A stretch of 64,000 bases of DNA from Ustilago trichophora. Its lineage: Eukaryota > Basidiomycota > Ustilaginomycetes > Ustilaginales > Ustilaginaceae. The stretch's first letter is position 1. Every line of letters starts with the position of its first letter. The notes below the pieces were generated by a model. It was given only the letters and a program-made list of their open reading frames with translations, did no database searches and was not told the origin of the DNA. The position numbers were made by a program, and so were the translations under genes. The stretch covers positions 248,001 to 312,000 of the forward strand of contig OOIN01000029.1 in the NCBI GenBank assembly GCA_900323505.1, in the 5' to 3' direction. Of this stretch, positions 9,471 through 20,428 are shown in pieces.

Positions 9471-11853
9471 TTCGCCCTTTGCAGATCCAGACCGTCCAGA
9501 ATCATTGCCTCCGCCGCCTTCGAGTAGTAGCCTCAACAACAGCCTCAAGGCATCCATCTTTGAACAGTCGCGTATCGTACATCCATCCACAAGCATTTAC
9601 ACAAGTTCCAGTCGTCCTCGACAAGGTGACATTCGCGAAGAATCGTATCACGAAAGCATCCAATCCAGTGCTGCATCGATAGCCGCACGCCATCCGATAA
9701 ACGGCCACGACAACGACGCTCCACATCTTCAGGGTGGCAGCACGAATCATGGTCACCACACTGCCAATCGCGACCAAGACGAGGATGACGACGATGACCA
9801 GGATCCCGAGGATCTGCTTTCAGACGAAGAGATTGGTCTCATAGCCGGCGACGCTCGCCGATCCACAGTATCCTTGCTTCAACCACAGCAGCAGAAGACA
9901 TCTCGAAGCTCAAGTCGGTCTCGCAAACGTCGTGCCAACACTTCCAATCCGCGATCTCGTGCTTCGGCTGTGGGCGGACTCAGTGCAAAGCAAAAGGCGC
10001 TGTGGATGTGGGCCAACGTCGACAATCTCGATGCTTTCTTGCAAGAGGTGTACGGCTACTATGTCGGTCGAGGTGCTATTTGCATCGCCCTCTCTCGCTC
10101 GCTCAATCTGCTCACCGTGGCATTTGTCATCTCCTTCTCTACCTTTCTCTTCGGATGCATCGACTATTCGGCAATACGTCATGATGGCCAGCTTGGAGAT
10201 GTGATCGTAGGACACTGCGTTGCTGGCTTCTCACCACTCACGACGGTCGTGGTGCTCCTCTTGGTTGTTGCATTCGGCTGGCAAGTGGTGCAGTTCGTGC
10301 TCGGACTCTCCAGATTGAGGGCGATGCACCGCTTCTACGAACACCTCCTCGGCATTCCTGATGCAGACGTCCAATCCATTCCATGGCATGAAGTGGTCAA
10401 CCGTATCTCGGCCCTGAGAGAACAGCATCCCAACACTTCGCTCAGCTCGGCCGACGAGATTGAACTGGGGGATCGTACGAGCTCGTCACTTCGACCCTCA
10501 CAACAGCAACGCCTAGATGCACACGACGTAGCAAATCGTATCTTGCGTCAGGAGAACTACCTCATTGCTCTCTTCAACGAAAACATTCTCGACCTTTCGG
10601 TGCCTGGTCTTCGCAATCGGAGTCCTGCATTGACACGAAGCTTGGAGTGGAACCTCAACTTTTGCCTGCTCGGCTTTCTTTTCGACTCGAACGGGCAGGT
10701 GCGGCACCAGTTCTTGTCGGAACGATACCGAGCGGATCTGATCGAAGGTCTTCGTCGTCGTTTCCTGTTTATGGCAGTGGTCAACGCGATGTTTGCACCC
10801 TTCATCGTGCTCTACCTATTGGTCTATTCGTTCTTCCGCTATTTTGAAGAGTACCACAAGGATCCATCGAATTTGGGCTCGAGGCAGTACACGCAATATG
10901 CACGATGGAAGTTTCGCGAGTTCAACGAGCTACCGCATCTCTTTCGGCGACGATGCCACACGTCCTATGCACCAGCGCAAAAGTACATTGACCAATTCCC
11001 CAAGGAAAAGACAGCGATCGTGGCGCGCTTTGTCGCATTCGTTGCTGGGTCGTTCACTGCGGTGCTGATTCTGGCATCGGTGATTGACCCGGATCTGTTC
11101 TTGCACTTTGACATTACTCCGCAGCGCAATGTGCTGTTCTACATTGGAGTGTTTGGTGCCATCCTTGCTGTGTCGAGAGGGATGATCCCGGACGAGCATT
11201 TGGTGTTTGAACCGGAAGCAGTGCTGCGCGAGGTGATCCAGCACACGCACTACCTGCCGCAGGACTGGAAGGGACGCTTCCACTCTGCCGAAGTGCATCA
11301 GGCTTTCGGGCAGCTGTATACGCTCAAGATCTACATTTTCTTCCAAGAACTGCTTAGCGTGGTGACGACGCCATTTGTGCTGTGGCTATCGCTGCCCGGA
11401 TGTGCGCCGGATCTAATCGACTTTTTCAGAAAGTATACGATCCACGTGGATGGTCTGGGCCACGTATGCTCGTTTGCCGTGTTTGACTTTGCACGACAGC
11501 CAATGGCGAGCACGATGGGAGGGGCGGCAGCGAGAGGGATGCATCATCAGCATCGTAGCAGCAACGGTAGTGGCGATAATGGAAGAAAGGACAAGCGGCT
11601 GAGGAACGGGATGAGAGAAGGAAAGATGGAGCAGAGCATCCTTGGCTTCAAGGCGAATCATCCTGATTGGGATCCTGTGCAGGCAAGCACGGCATCGATG
11701 CATCAAGCCGATGTACGGCGAGATGGAGGAAGCAATTCTTCAGGCTATGCATATGGTAATGCTCCGACTACCACGAGTGGAGGAGCTAAAGTCAAGGACT
11801 TGATTAATCACATTTATCGTGGGAGAGGGGCCGCTGCTGGAAGTCGGTGGTAG
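9460..11853 (+). CDS. ATG9: Autophagy-related protein 9 (lipid scramblase of autophagosome precursor vesicles)
   Basis: The polytopic protein of Golgi-derived vesicles that seeds the phagophore and scrambles lipids delivered by Atg2. It has 797 residues. The N-terminal 180 residues are polar, acidic (a DEDDDDDQD run) and disordered. The conserved core begins with NVDNLDAFLQEVYGYYVGRG and has hydrophobic segments starting at ALSRSLNLLTVAFVISFS, FSPLTTVVVLLLVVAFGW, LFMAVVNAMFAPFIVLYLLV and FVAGSFTAVLILASV. The later LPQDWKGRFHS and FQELLSVVTTPFVLW elements are also Atg9-like. The C-terminal tail is low complexity and includes SILGFKANHPDW. The ATG at 9460 is the first in frame and is overlapped by a short upstream ORF. 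No intron is evident. Confidence 0.96.
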   Translation: MDRDSPFADPDRPESLPPPPSSSSLNNSLKASIFEQSRIVHPSTSIYTSSSRPRQGDIREESYHESIQSSAASIAARHPINGHDNDAPHLQGGSTNHGHHTANRDQDEDDDDDQDPEDLLSDEEIGLIAGDARRSTVSLLQPQQQKTSRSSSRSRKRRANTSNPRSRASAVGGLSAKQKALWMWANVDNLDAFLQEVYGYYVGRGAICIALSRSLNLLTVAFVISFSTFLFGCIDYSAIRHDGQLGDVIVGHCVAGFSPLTTVVVLLLVVAFGWQVVQFVLGLSRLRAMHRFYEHLLGIPDADVQSIPWHEVVNRISALREQHPNTSLSSADEIELGDRTSSSLRPSQQQRLDAHDVANRILRQENYLIALFNENILDLSVPGLRNRSPALTRSLEWNLNFCLLGFLFDSNGQVRHQFLSERYRADLIEGLRRRFLFMAVVNAMFAPFIVLYLLVYSFFRYFEEYHKDPSNLGSRQYTQYARWKFREFNELPHLFRRRCHTSYAPAQKYIDQFPKEKTAIVARFVAFVAGSFTAVLILASVIDPDLFLHFDITPQRNVLFYIGVFGAILAVSRGMIPDEHLVFEPEAVLREVIQHTHYLPQDWKGRFHSAEVHQAFGQLYTLKIYIFFQELLSVVTTPFVLWLSLPGCAPDLIDFFRKYTIHVDGLGHVCSFAVFDFARQPMASTMGGAAARGMHHQHRSSNGSGDNGRKDKRLRNGMREGKMEQSILGFKANHPDWDPVQASTASMHQADVRRDGGSNSSGYAYGNAPTTTSGGAKVKDLINHIYRGRGAAAGSRW

Positions 11854-12120
11854 AGGCCAAAAGGCTTGAATGTATCTCTGGCTCTGCCGAATGAACACTT
11901 TGTCTGTTGGTTAAAGAACTCTCATATGGACATTGGAACAATCGCTCGAATGTACTGTTGTTGATAGCGTTTGAATGTGTGAGAGTGTACTCCATGACGA
12001 TCAGGGTCCTTGAGAAGAAATTGTGGGTGTGAAATGGGAGAAGGTCGCGACAGCACGGCAGAGCACGACGCCGTTACCCGTTTAGAGGAACGAGAGACGA
12101 GAGACGAGGGAGAATTACGC

Positions 12121-12170
<50 letters not shown>
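12121..12170. repeat. GTTGCT hexanucleotide repeat
   Basis: About eight perfect copies in the spacer before SNF5. Confidence 0.9.
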
Positions 12171-12463
12171 ATGCTATGCTATTTGGGTATCGGGCGCTTG
12201 AGCAGAGAAGAGAGATATAGAGAGAGAGAGAGAAAGAGGCGTAAACGGCAATAAATTGTGTGGAAATTCAGGATTTTCAAAAATGAAAAGTACTTAGTGC
12301 TCTGCTGGCTGGATGAGGATGAGCTGCTCAGTATCTCTCTGTGTGCTGAGCCGCCTTGAGAACAAGAGATGTGCTCAAGACATGACAGACACGGATACAG
12401 CAGCACACCAGTCAAAAAGTTGGAATATTCATATCGAGTCTTGTCCACGCTCAGTCAATCCAT

Positions 12464-12503
12464 CAGTCAGTCATTCAGTCAGTCATTCAGTCAGTCATTC
12501 AGT
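12464..12503. repeat. CAGTCAGTCATT 12-bp tandem repeat
   Basis: About 3.3 copies, followed directly by three AAAATCC units and several GGAAAT units to about 12560. Confidence 0.88.
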
Positions 12504-13326
12504 CAAAATCCAAAATCCAAAATCCAAAATGGAAATGGAAATGGATATGGAAATGGAATCGGGCACTCGTCGCCAAGCTCATCTCTCAATCAATCGCGTC
12601 GGCGGTTTGGCTCTTTGGATTGGGTGGCTCCTGCTCGCTTTCTCTCTTTCTCTCTTTCTCTCTCCATCATCCTCACCTTCACCTTAACCTTTATCCTCTT
12701 CGCTTCTCTTTATTCTCGTTTTCTCTTCTCTTTCTCTTCTCCTTTCGTCGGCTCATTCTGTTGATCACTTATCCCATTCCGGCCTTGCATCAATCAACAA
12801 TCTTCGATCGCACATACATACCTTCACACACCAACACAATTTTTCGGCCGTTGCAACTACTCGACCATTTCCATTAGATTCATCGACGTACGCCTTTCCT
12901 CTCATCTTTGTGTCGACCCTGCTGATGAGCTCAACATTCTCTCAGCTATCATCATCATCCATCATCGCGCGCTCTTCTTGCTGAGCTTCTCGTCGCTCTT
13001 CAACTTCTTTCGCGGAAGTATCGATTGCGACTCGCCTAATCAACTCCGGATCCGTTCCTCCGCGTAGGCGCAGTCGCCATCCACCTCCCTTTTCAACGGT
13101 ATACTATACAAAGCTTTTTTTCGTCTCAAGGCGTGTTCGTCTTTGGCTCTCTTCCGGGTACTTTTGCGGCCAGGTGCCACCGCGTCGAACCTTGAAAGCC
13201 TCCAATCGGTCCCATCCCTTCCTCCCCCTTCTTCTGGCGAATCTTCCCCTTTTTGAACGGACATCTTTGCATCATCGTCGATCAGCCGACGCGCGCTGAC
13301 TCGGCCTTCCCGCTCCTTGGCGCGTC

Positions 13327-13551
13327 ATGGATCCCAACATGTTTGGCAACAACTTTGCCGGCATGTTTGGCCAGCAGCAGCAGCAGCAGCCGCCGCCGCA
13401 ACAACAGCCGCAACCCACCGGCGGTGGCATGGATGGCTCCAACCTCGGCATGGGCAACATCAATCCCGCCATGTTTGGTGGCCTCGACCTGAGCACCTTG
13501 CAAAATAATCCACAGCTCGCCGCCGCGCTACTTCAGCAACAACAGCAGGCT

Positions 13552-13597
<46 letters not shown>

Positions 13598-15399
13598 TGT
13601 CGCAGCCAAACACTCCTCAACAGGCGCGTTTCAACCCTGCCATGTTCAACCCTGCCATGATGGGAATCGATCCCAACAATGCTGGTGGCATCAACATGCA
13701 GGCTCTTCAGCGCGCCGCTGCCGCAGGTGGTAACAATTCAATGGGCTCCTTCAACCCACAGATGCTCTTGCAACAGCAACAACAGCTTCAGCAACAGCAG
13801 CAGCAGCAACAACAGCAACGTCAAGGCACACCACAGCAGCAACAGGGCGGACAAGCGTCGCGATGGCCTCCACAACAGCAACAGCAGCAGCAACAGATGC
13901 AACAGAATCTGCTCGCACAGTTGCAAAATGGTGGTGGTGGTGGTGGTGGTGGTGGTATGTTTAACAACTTTGGTCAGATGGGTGGCATGGGGCAACTGCA
14001 ACAACAGCAACAGCAGCAGCAGCAGCCACAGCCATCTCAACAACCTCAACAACCTCAACAGCAGCAATTCGGTGCCAATCAATTCAACCCCGCTGTTTTT
14101 GGTCTCAATCCACAGACCATGGCCTTGCTCCAGCAGAACCCAATGCAAGCAATGCAAGCTATGCAGGCGTTTGGCCAGCTCAACCCGGGAGCCTTCCCTC
14201 CAGGCGCTTTCAATCAGCTCATGATGCAACAACAGCAGCAGCTACAACAGCAACAGCAGAACCAGGCTGGCGGCTCTTCTCAACCTGCTCAATCCCCCGC
14301 CATGTTCCAACAGGCACAAAATGGCAACATGCCAGGTATGCTCGATCCTTCAACGCTCATGGGAGGTGCATCAAAACAGCAGCAGAACCAGCAGCAGCAG
14401 TCCCACCAAGTCAACATGTTTTCCGGTGCAGCGCCCGTCCCCGGCGCTTCTCCCGTACGACCCAACTCGGCGCTTCAGCAACAGCAGCAACAGCCACCAA
14501 ATGGTCTCCCTTCGTATCTGCAGTCTGGCAACCAAAACCCGATGCAACCCGCTCAGTCCTCGCCAGCTCCCTCGCACATGCAGCCTGGAACACCTCAACA
14601 GCAGAGCAACAACGGTACTGTGCCTTCCACTCCCACCACCGCCTCAAAACCCAAGCCACCACGGAAGAAGTCGGAGAAGAAGACTACCGCCAAGTCGCAA
14701 ACGTCCCAAGCCCAGACGCCTGTCATGCAGCACGCCAACACTCCGGGCAATACCACCATGCAGCAGTCGCCAAGTGCTTCGTCAATAGCTGGCATCCAGG
14801 CCGCATCGCTTCCAGCTGGTAGCGCCTTTGAACGCTCGCGCAGCCATACACGGTCTCCCAGCGTATCGCTCGGAGGCCAAGGTACTCCCTCACAGATGCA
14901 TGCGTTGCCACCAGGTGTTCAGGCATTGCCTCAACAGCAGCCGCAGCCACAGATGGGAATGCCAGGACAGCCAGGCCAAGCTCCACCGCAGCAAGTCGTA
15001 CCGCCAAATTGGACTCCCAGTCTCAACCCGCAGCAGCAGCAGGCGGTGCTGTCGAGGGCGCTGGCGCTCGCCAAGGCTCAAGAAGGATCGGGACTCACAC
15101 CAGTTCACACGCTTATGCAGATGGGTTACCTCTTCTTGAAGGCGTCCAGCTTGCCAGGTGGATCACATCCTTTCATGATGCCCAACGGTGGTATGGTTCT
15201 GACGATCAACGAAGCACGTGGCCTCGGTCTCATCCCACAGCAGGGCGGTCAGCCAGGAATCAACCCTGCCGGAGCACAAGGACAGCAACAGCCGCCACAG
15301 CCCCAGCGTCAGCCTTCCATGCCAGGAATGCCGCCTCAGTCGCCACAGCAGCAACAGCAACTCCAGCAACAAGGTTTCGGTGCTCCTCCGTTGACACCT

Positions 15400-15444
<45 letters not shown>

Positions 15445-15495
15445 CAGCACCAGATGCTCATGATGCAACAACAGCAGATGCAGATGCAGCAACAG

Positions 15496-15526
<31 letters not shown>

Positions 15527-18500
15527 CACCTCTTGTCGCACCCTCGCTCGGACATCCTCACGGTCAAAGACCCACCACCCCTGCCGGTCAGCATGCTTCT
15601 CCCTCTAGCATGCGCGCTCCCTCGCCCATGGGTCCTGCGGGTGCCACGTCCAGCCCAGGAACCGCCAACAAGCCGCGACCACGTCAGTCGAGTATCGCTC
15701 TTAGCGCATCTGGACGTCCTGATTCGCGTTCTGGTCCTGTGCCTCCCAACTTCCAACAAGGCGGTCCTCAGGGCTTGATGGCGCCACCACCAGCTCCTGG
15801 TCACCTGGCCCCAGGGATGGCACCCGGAATGGCACCCGGAATGGGTATGCCACCGGGCATGGTTCCAGGAGGTCCAGGTGGTCAGCTGCCACCAGGCTTT
15901 GGTGGACCCGGTGGACCGCAGATGAGTGTAGATGCAACTCAAGCTATGCTCAAGCAGCAAGGACGACGTCCATCCATGGTGCAGGATCCCTCGCTCGTAG
16001 GCACGCTAGACAATAGAAGACCCTCTCTCGTGGATCCACGTGGCATTCCAGGTCCCGCTCCTCCAGCTGTGGACGGTGTTGCTGCCACGACACCGGACCC
16101 CATGATGCTGGCCGCAGCAAGTGCAGCCACTTCGCAGCCGTCGGCGCAGGGACAGCTGATCAGCAGCTTTGGCGGTCAAGCCACTCCAAGAGGGCGCAAA
16201 GGCTCACAAGCTCAACCACCGGGTCATGCAGGTGCACCGGTGCCCGGCGTTCCAGCAGGAACTGGCGGACAAGTTTCGGACGAGGCGCAACAGCTTCCTG
16301 ATGTAGCGGCAGAGGCAGCAATGTCGACTGGCAAGCCTACGACTCTGGCCGGTGCGTCTGCATTTGCTCAAACTGTCCCCGCCAACTTGGCCAACATGCC
16401 CATGTTGCTAGGCGGGCCGGCACCCAAAGAATCTGCGGTCGGCACGCCGATCACCCACTTCAACACTCGTGTCACCAAGCTCGACGATGCTATGCGACCA
16501 CAGCCTGCTGCCGATGCCAAGATCGATGCTGCCAATGCTGAAGCTGCCAAGAAAGACGATGACGAGATCTGGACACCCCTTACCGCCGAACAAGAGACGG
16601 AGCTGATCAGCATCATGAAGCGCGATCTCGAGTACGAAAAGCTCTTCCGACGGCAACAGCAAGAGATGGAATCGTCGCTCAAAGACCGCATCGACGGTGT
16701 CAGGCCGCCTCGAAGAAAGGCCTCGGACGGCACCGTCACCAGGCCCAAGCCTCTTTCGTGGTGGGAGCGTCCCGAGGAAGAAGACATGTCGGGTCTGTCG
16801 CGTGACATGTTTAAGCCTTTTGGCGTGCTCTTCCCCAACCAGAAGCGTGCCGAGCTCGAACAGGGCCAGCGTGGCGCTCGTCCTCATATCCCGCTGAAGC
16901 GCTCTCTGATGGAGTCTGTCTCGCAGCAAGGCGAAGATCTGGTGCCCATCCGACTCGAGATTGATCACGAGCACTGGAAATTGCGCGACACATTCACTTG
17001 GAACGCGCAGGACTCGCACATCCAGGTAGAGGCGTTTGCTCAGTCGATCTGCGAAGACATCGGTCTGCCTACGACCGTGTTTGTGCCGCAGATCAAGGAG
17101 CAGATCACGACACAGATCCTTGACCACCAGACTACGAGCGCCTTCAAGGCCAAGCCTACCTTTGACTTCAACCTCGATACCAGGGAGGGCAAGGGCTCGC
17201 TCGAGGACAAGGATCTCCGTTGGTGGTCCAAGTGGCGACGCCAAGTCGAGTGCCTCCCCTTCGGCAACAAGCCAAGCACTCTTGCAGCTGGGCAGGGCGC
17301 CAACGGTGCTGATCAGGACGTCACCATGCATTTGGATGACAGCAGCGAGGAGGACGAGGCACGATCGGAGCCACCCGAGATCGTCGACACGACACCGACG
17401 GAAGAGCTGCGCATGATGATCAAGCTCGACATCACCGTCGGCAGCATGAACCTGGTCGACCAGTTCGAATGGGACGCCAACGAGTCGGATCCTGCCGCTG
17501 CCGAGAAGTTCGCCGAGACGTTCGCAGCTGATCTGGGTCTGTCGGGCGAGTTCAAGACGGCCATCGCTCACTCGATCCGCGAGCAAGTCTCTGTTCATGT
17601 CAAGTCGCTCGCAATGACGGGACACACGTTCGACGGGCGACCGATCGCGGACGAAGAGTTGCGCGCTGCCTTCCTCGGCCCCGTCAGCAAAGCCAACCTG
17701 TCGAGAAACGAGCTCGAGTCGTACAACTTTACGCCTCGCCTGCTGCAGCTCACCGAGGCCGAGATCGAGCGACTCGACCGCGAACGCGAGCGCGAAGCCC
17801 GTCGAAAGCGTCGACAGACGCGTGGACGTCGTGGCATCAACCTTCCCGATCGCGACCCGCAAAAGACGCAACGCACGCCTGCAGTATACAGTATCCAGAC
17901 AGCACAGACGGGCGCCGACGCCGCTCTGCAGAACGCAAACGGTCTCAGCGATCGCTACGGAGGTATGTCGACACGACGAGCTGCAGCGGCAGCCGCCAAT
18001 GCATCGATCGCACCATCGCAGGCCAACGACATCGGCACACCGACACCTGGTCCCGACGGTCTTGGCTTGCCCGACCGCAAGAAGCCCAAAGTCAACCACC
18101 ACGCCATCCACTTTGACTTCCCAGGCGGCCTGGGTCGCAAGTCGGATCCGGGCGGACCCAAGTTTGCGCCCGAGTACACCGAGGAGGAAGCCAAAAAGCG
18201 TGCACGCTCGCCCGAGAACCAGGCCACTGGATCGCAAGCCGAAAAACCGGCACCCAAGCTTGTCTCACTTTCGTATGCTCAGCGCAACAATGTGCGTCCC
18301 GAGGATCTGGAACGTCAGCATCCCAACTTCCACGATGGAATGTGGCACTGCTCGAACTGTGGTATTCCCGGTACACTTGCGCCAGGAAGGCGAAAGGGAC
18401 CGTTGGGCGACAAGTCGCTGTGTGGTCCTTGCGGAAAGTACTACCACCGTCATCGCAAGGTCATCTTCCTGGAGTACACGCGCGATCCTGTTGTGCACAT

Positions 18501-18984
18501 GAAGCAGCAGCAGGCGTTGAACCGCAAGATGGGTATTTCGAATCCGCTCATCGACACGGCGCTGCTCAATGCACTGGGCGAACAGGAGGACTCGACGGAG
18601 CCGACCAGTGCTGCGGATACGCCCAAGCCGGATGGCGCAGCAGGTGCGAACGACGCCTCGGCGGGGAGAGACGGCAACGGAGCGCGACGCAAGGGTCGAC
18701 CGCCGGGGTCAACGCGGGCGGTCAGTCGGGTTGATGCTGGTGATGGGTCGGACGAGGAGGATCTGCCATTCGAGATGGTGGGTAGTCCTGATGACAGTGA
18801 TTCTTCGTCGAGGTCAAACAGTCCTGAGCCGGCTCCTCGATCGCGCAAATCGGCATCACAGTCTGTGGCGGCTGAGGAAGGCTCGCAGCCTTCGCGACGC
18901 ACAGCAGCCGAGAATGCACGCGAGAAGGTGACGGCCTCATTTGCTGCCACTACTGAGGCTGATGCAGCTGAGCCCAGCACCACT

Positions 18985-19024
<40 letters not shown>

Positions 19025-19659
19025 CGACAGCGGCAGCGACAAGCGATGCAACCGAGGTCAAGAAGGAAGCAGCTGACGATACCGCCGAAGCTGCTGCTCC
19101 TGCTGATGAAGCTTCTACCAACGCAGCTGTCACAAGCAGTGCCTCTACCAACGCCGCCCCTAGTGCAACAGCAGCAGCTATCCCTGGATCGCCTCCTAGA
19201 CCACCCGCATCAACCGGCACACCGAGCCTCTCCAACGTATCTCCTCGCATGGCTTCCATTCCGGGCGCAACACCACCAGACTGGCTCAACCAATCGGGGG
19301 CCGCTCTCAGAGCACGCTACCCCAACGATCGCTTTGAGATCCAACAACGCCCTCGCCCAGCCAGCGTACCACCGCCACCGCAACCAGAGTGGCGCGTACG
19401 CTGCCTCGACTGCCCCGGCAAGCTCTACACGCCTGGTCCGGGCGAGAGTCTCAATAATTTTGAGATCCACCTGCGCAACCGTTTGCATCGTGCCAATGTC
19501 AACAGGCGGGTTTATGGCAACTCTGGCCCGCCTGTAGCAGCAGGTGGAGGAGGCGCAGGCTCGCCCGGAAGTGGTGGAACTGCCGCCTCTCCTTTAGGCG
19601 GAGGAGGATCAGGAGGAGGACAGCAGAAGAGTCCCAGCGTTGCACATGCGGCTCCGTAA
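13327..19659 (+). CDS. SNF5: SWI/SNF chromatin-remodelling subunit SNF5 with poly-Gln N-terminus and C-terminal zinc motifs
   Basis: A core subunit that contacts the nucleosome acidic patch in SWI/SNF; 2110 residues, one exon. Residues 1-900 are Gln/Pro/Met/Gly-rich with several CAG/CAA tracts (about 13536-13600, 15400-15450, 15477-15530). The SNF5 homology domain has repeat 1 from about residue 1200 (EDLVPIRLEIDHEHWKLRD) and repeat 2 from about 1362 (LRMMIKLDITVGSMNLVDQF), separated by an acidic insertion. A basic region follows (about 1480-1500). A GATA-like finger is C1675-x2-C1678-x20-C1699-x2-C1702. After a poly-Ala stretch (about 18985-19022) comes a second metal-like motif, C2026-x2-C2029-x18-H2048-x5-H2054. 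The ATG at 13327 begins MDPNMFGNNF. The stop is followed at once by an A-run. Confidence 0.94.
13536..13602 (+). repeat. CAG/CAA tract (poly-Gln) in SNF5
   Basis: A mixed CAG and CAA run coding an almost pure glutamine stretch of about 20 residues. The mixture of synonymous codons limits simple slippage. Confidence 0.88.
15400..15532 (+). repeat. Longest CAG/CAA block in SNF5
   Basis: Two glutamine runs separated by a short Met/Gln-rich segment; the first begins with about 12 uninterrupted CAG codons, the purest and probably most length-variable run in the window. Confidence 0.88.
18985..19022 (+). repeat. GCA repeat (poly-Ala) in SNF5
   Basis: About 13 GCA codons give a poly-alanine tract between the GATA-like finger and the C-terminal CCHH motif. 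Confidence 0.88.
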
Positions 19660-20428
19660 AAAAAAAAAAAAGCAGGAGTAGGAGAAAGAGGAGGTGTAAG
19701 AGGTGTAGTACTCTTTGTATTTTTGATTTCGTTTTCGTTACAGTTTTGAATCGTGATTCCTTTTTCTTGTTCTACACTTTGTGACTTTGTGACACCGTAC
19801 CGGTAACTTGGGCACCAACACTGTGGCGTTTGGAAAGATCGGAAAAGTATAGGGGGAACGAGTCAATCGGGGAAAGTGTACTCTAACGCAATGAAGCCGA
19901 AAAGAGGGAAGAGAAAAGGTGTGTGTGTGTGTGAGGAAGAGTGTGTGAGTTGGACCGAAGAGCCGTTGTTCGTTTGAGTGAGCCGTCAAAACCGTCCGAA
20001 CCGGATCGGCTTTTGATGTTGGCAACGCACAGACGCGTGTCAAGAGCCAAAAAGGAAAAACACAGTGCGGGGCAGTGGACTTGACTTGAAAATTCAATTC
20101 CCCCACACATTTACCGCCAGTCAGAGACACACACACACAGACCGGGCCCCGCAATTTTGACCCGCATTAAGTGTGTTAGAAAATGAATGGCTTTGCCGGT
20201 TTCGGTCCAACATTCTTCAAAAGAGAGTAAGGTGCTCTTCTTTCCTTTCTTTCCCACTCCTTCCATCTAGATCGGCACACGTATTGCTCTATTCTTTCCC
20301 TCACCCATCTATCGACAAGCAAAGACGAACGAGAGGATAGCCTATATCTTTCGTCAAGTTCATCAAGATCACCTCCTTTTTCCTCTAACTTTTCGAGTTT
20401 TGTCGTCGTTGTCAAAGACGCCATCAAG
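19660..20428. other. Spacer between SNF5 and MCC alpha
   Basis: It starts with an A-run abutting the SNF5 stop and has short GT (about 19920) and CA (about 20126) runs. The pyrimidine-rich stretch at about 20230-20400 is probably the leader of the carboxylase gene. No gene is seen. Confidence 0.55.

Larger units (their letters stand above)
11854..13326. other. 1.5 kb spacer and leader upstream of SNF5
   Basis: It holds the ATG9 3' end and the SNF5 promoter and leader. Three simple repeats lie here: GTTGCT x8 (12121-12170), a 12-bp CAGTCAGTCATT unit (12464-12503), and AAAATCC/GGAAAT runs (about 12504-12560). Pyrimidine-rich tracts at 12640-12740 could mark the promoter. No gene is supported. 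Confidence 0.55.

Noticed and set aside
13738..14232. Poly-leucine open frame on the minus strand
   Set aside because: It is the reverse complement of the CAG/CAA glutamine tracts of SNF5.
16408..18237. A 609-codon open frame on the minus strand
   Set aside because: It is a shadow of the SNF5 coding region; the SNF5 homology domain and GATA-like finger are on the plus strand.
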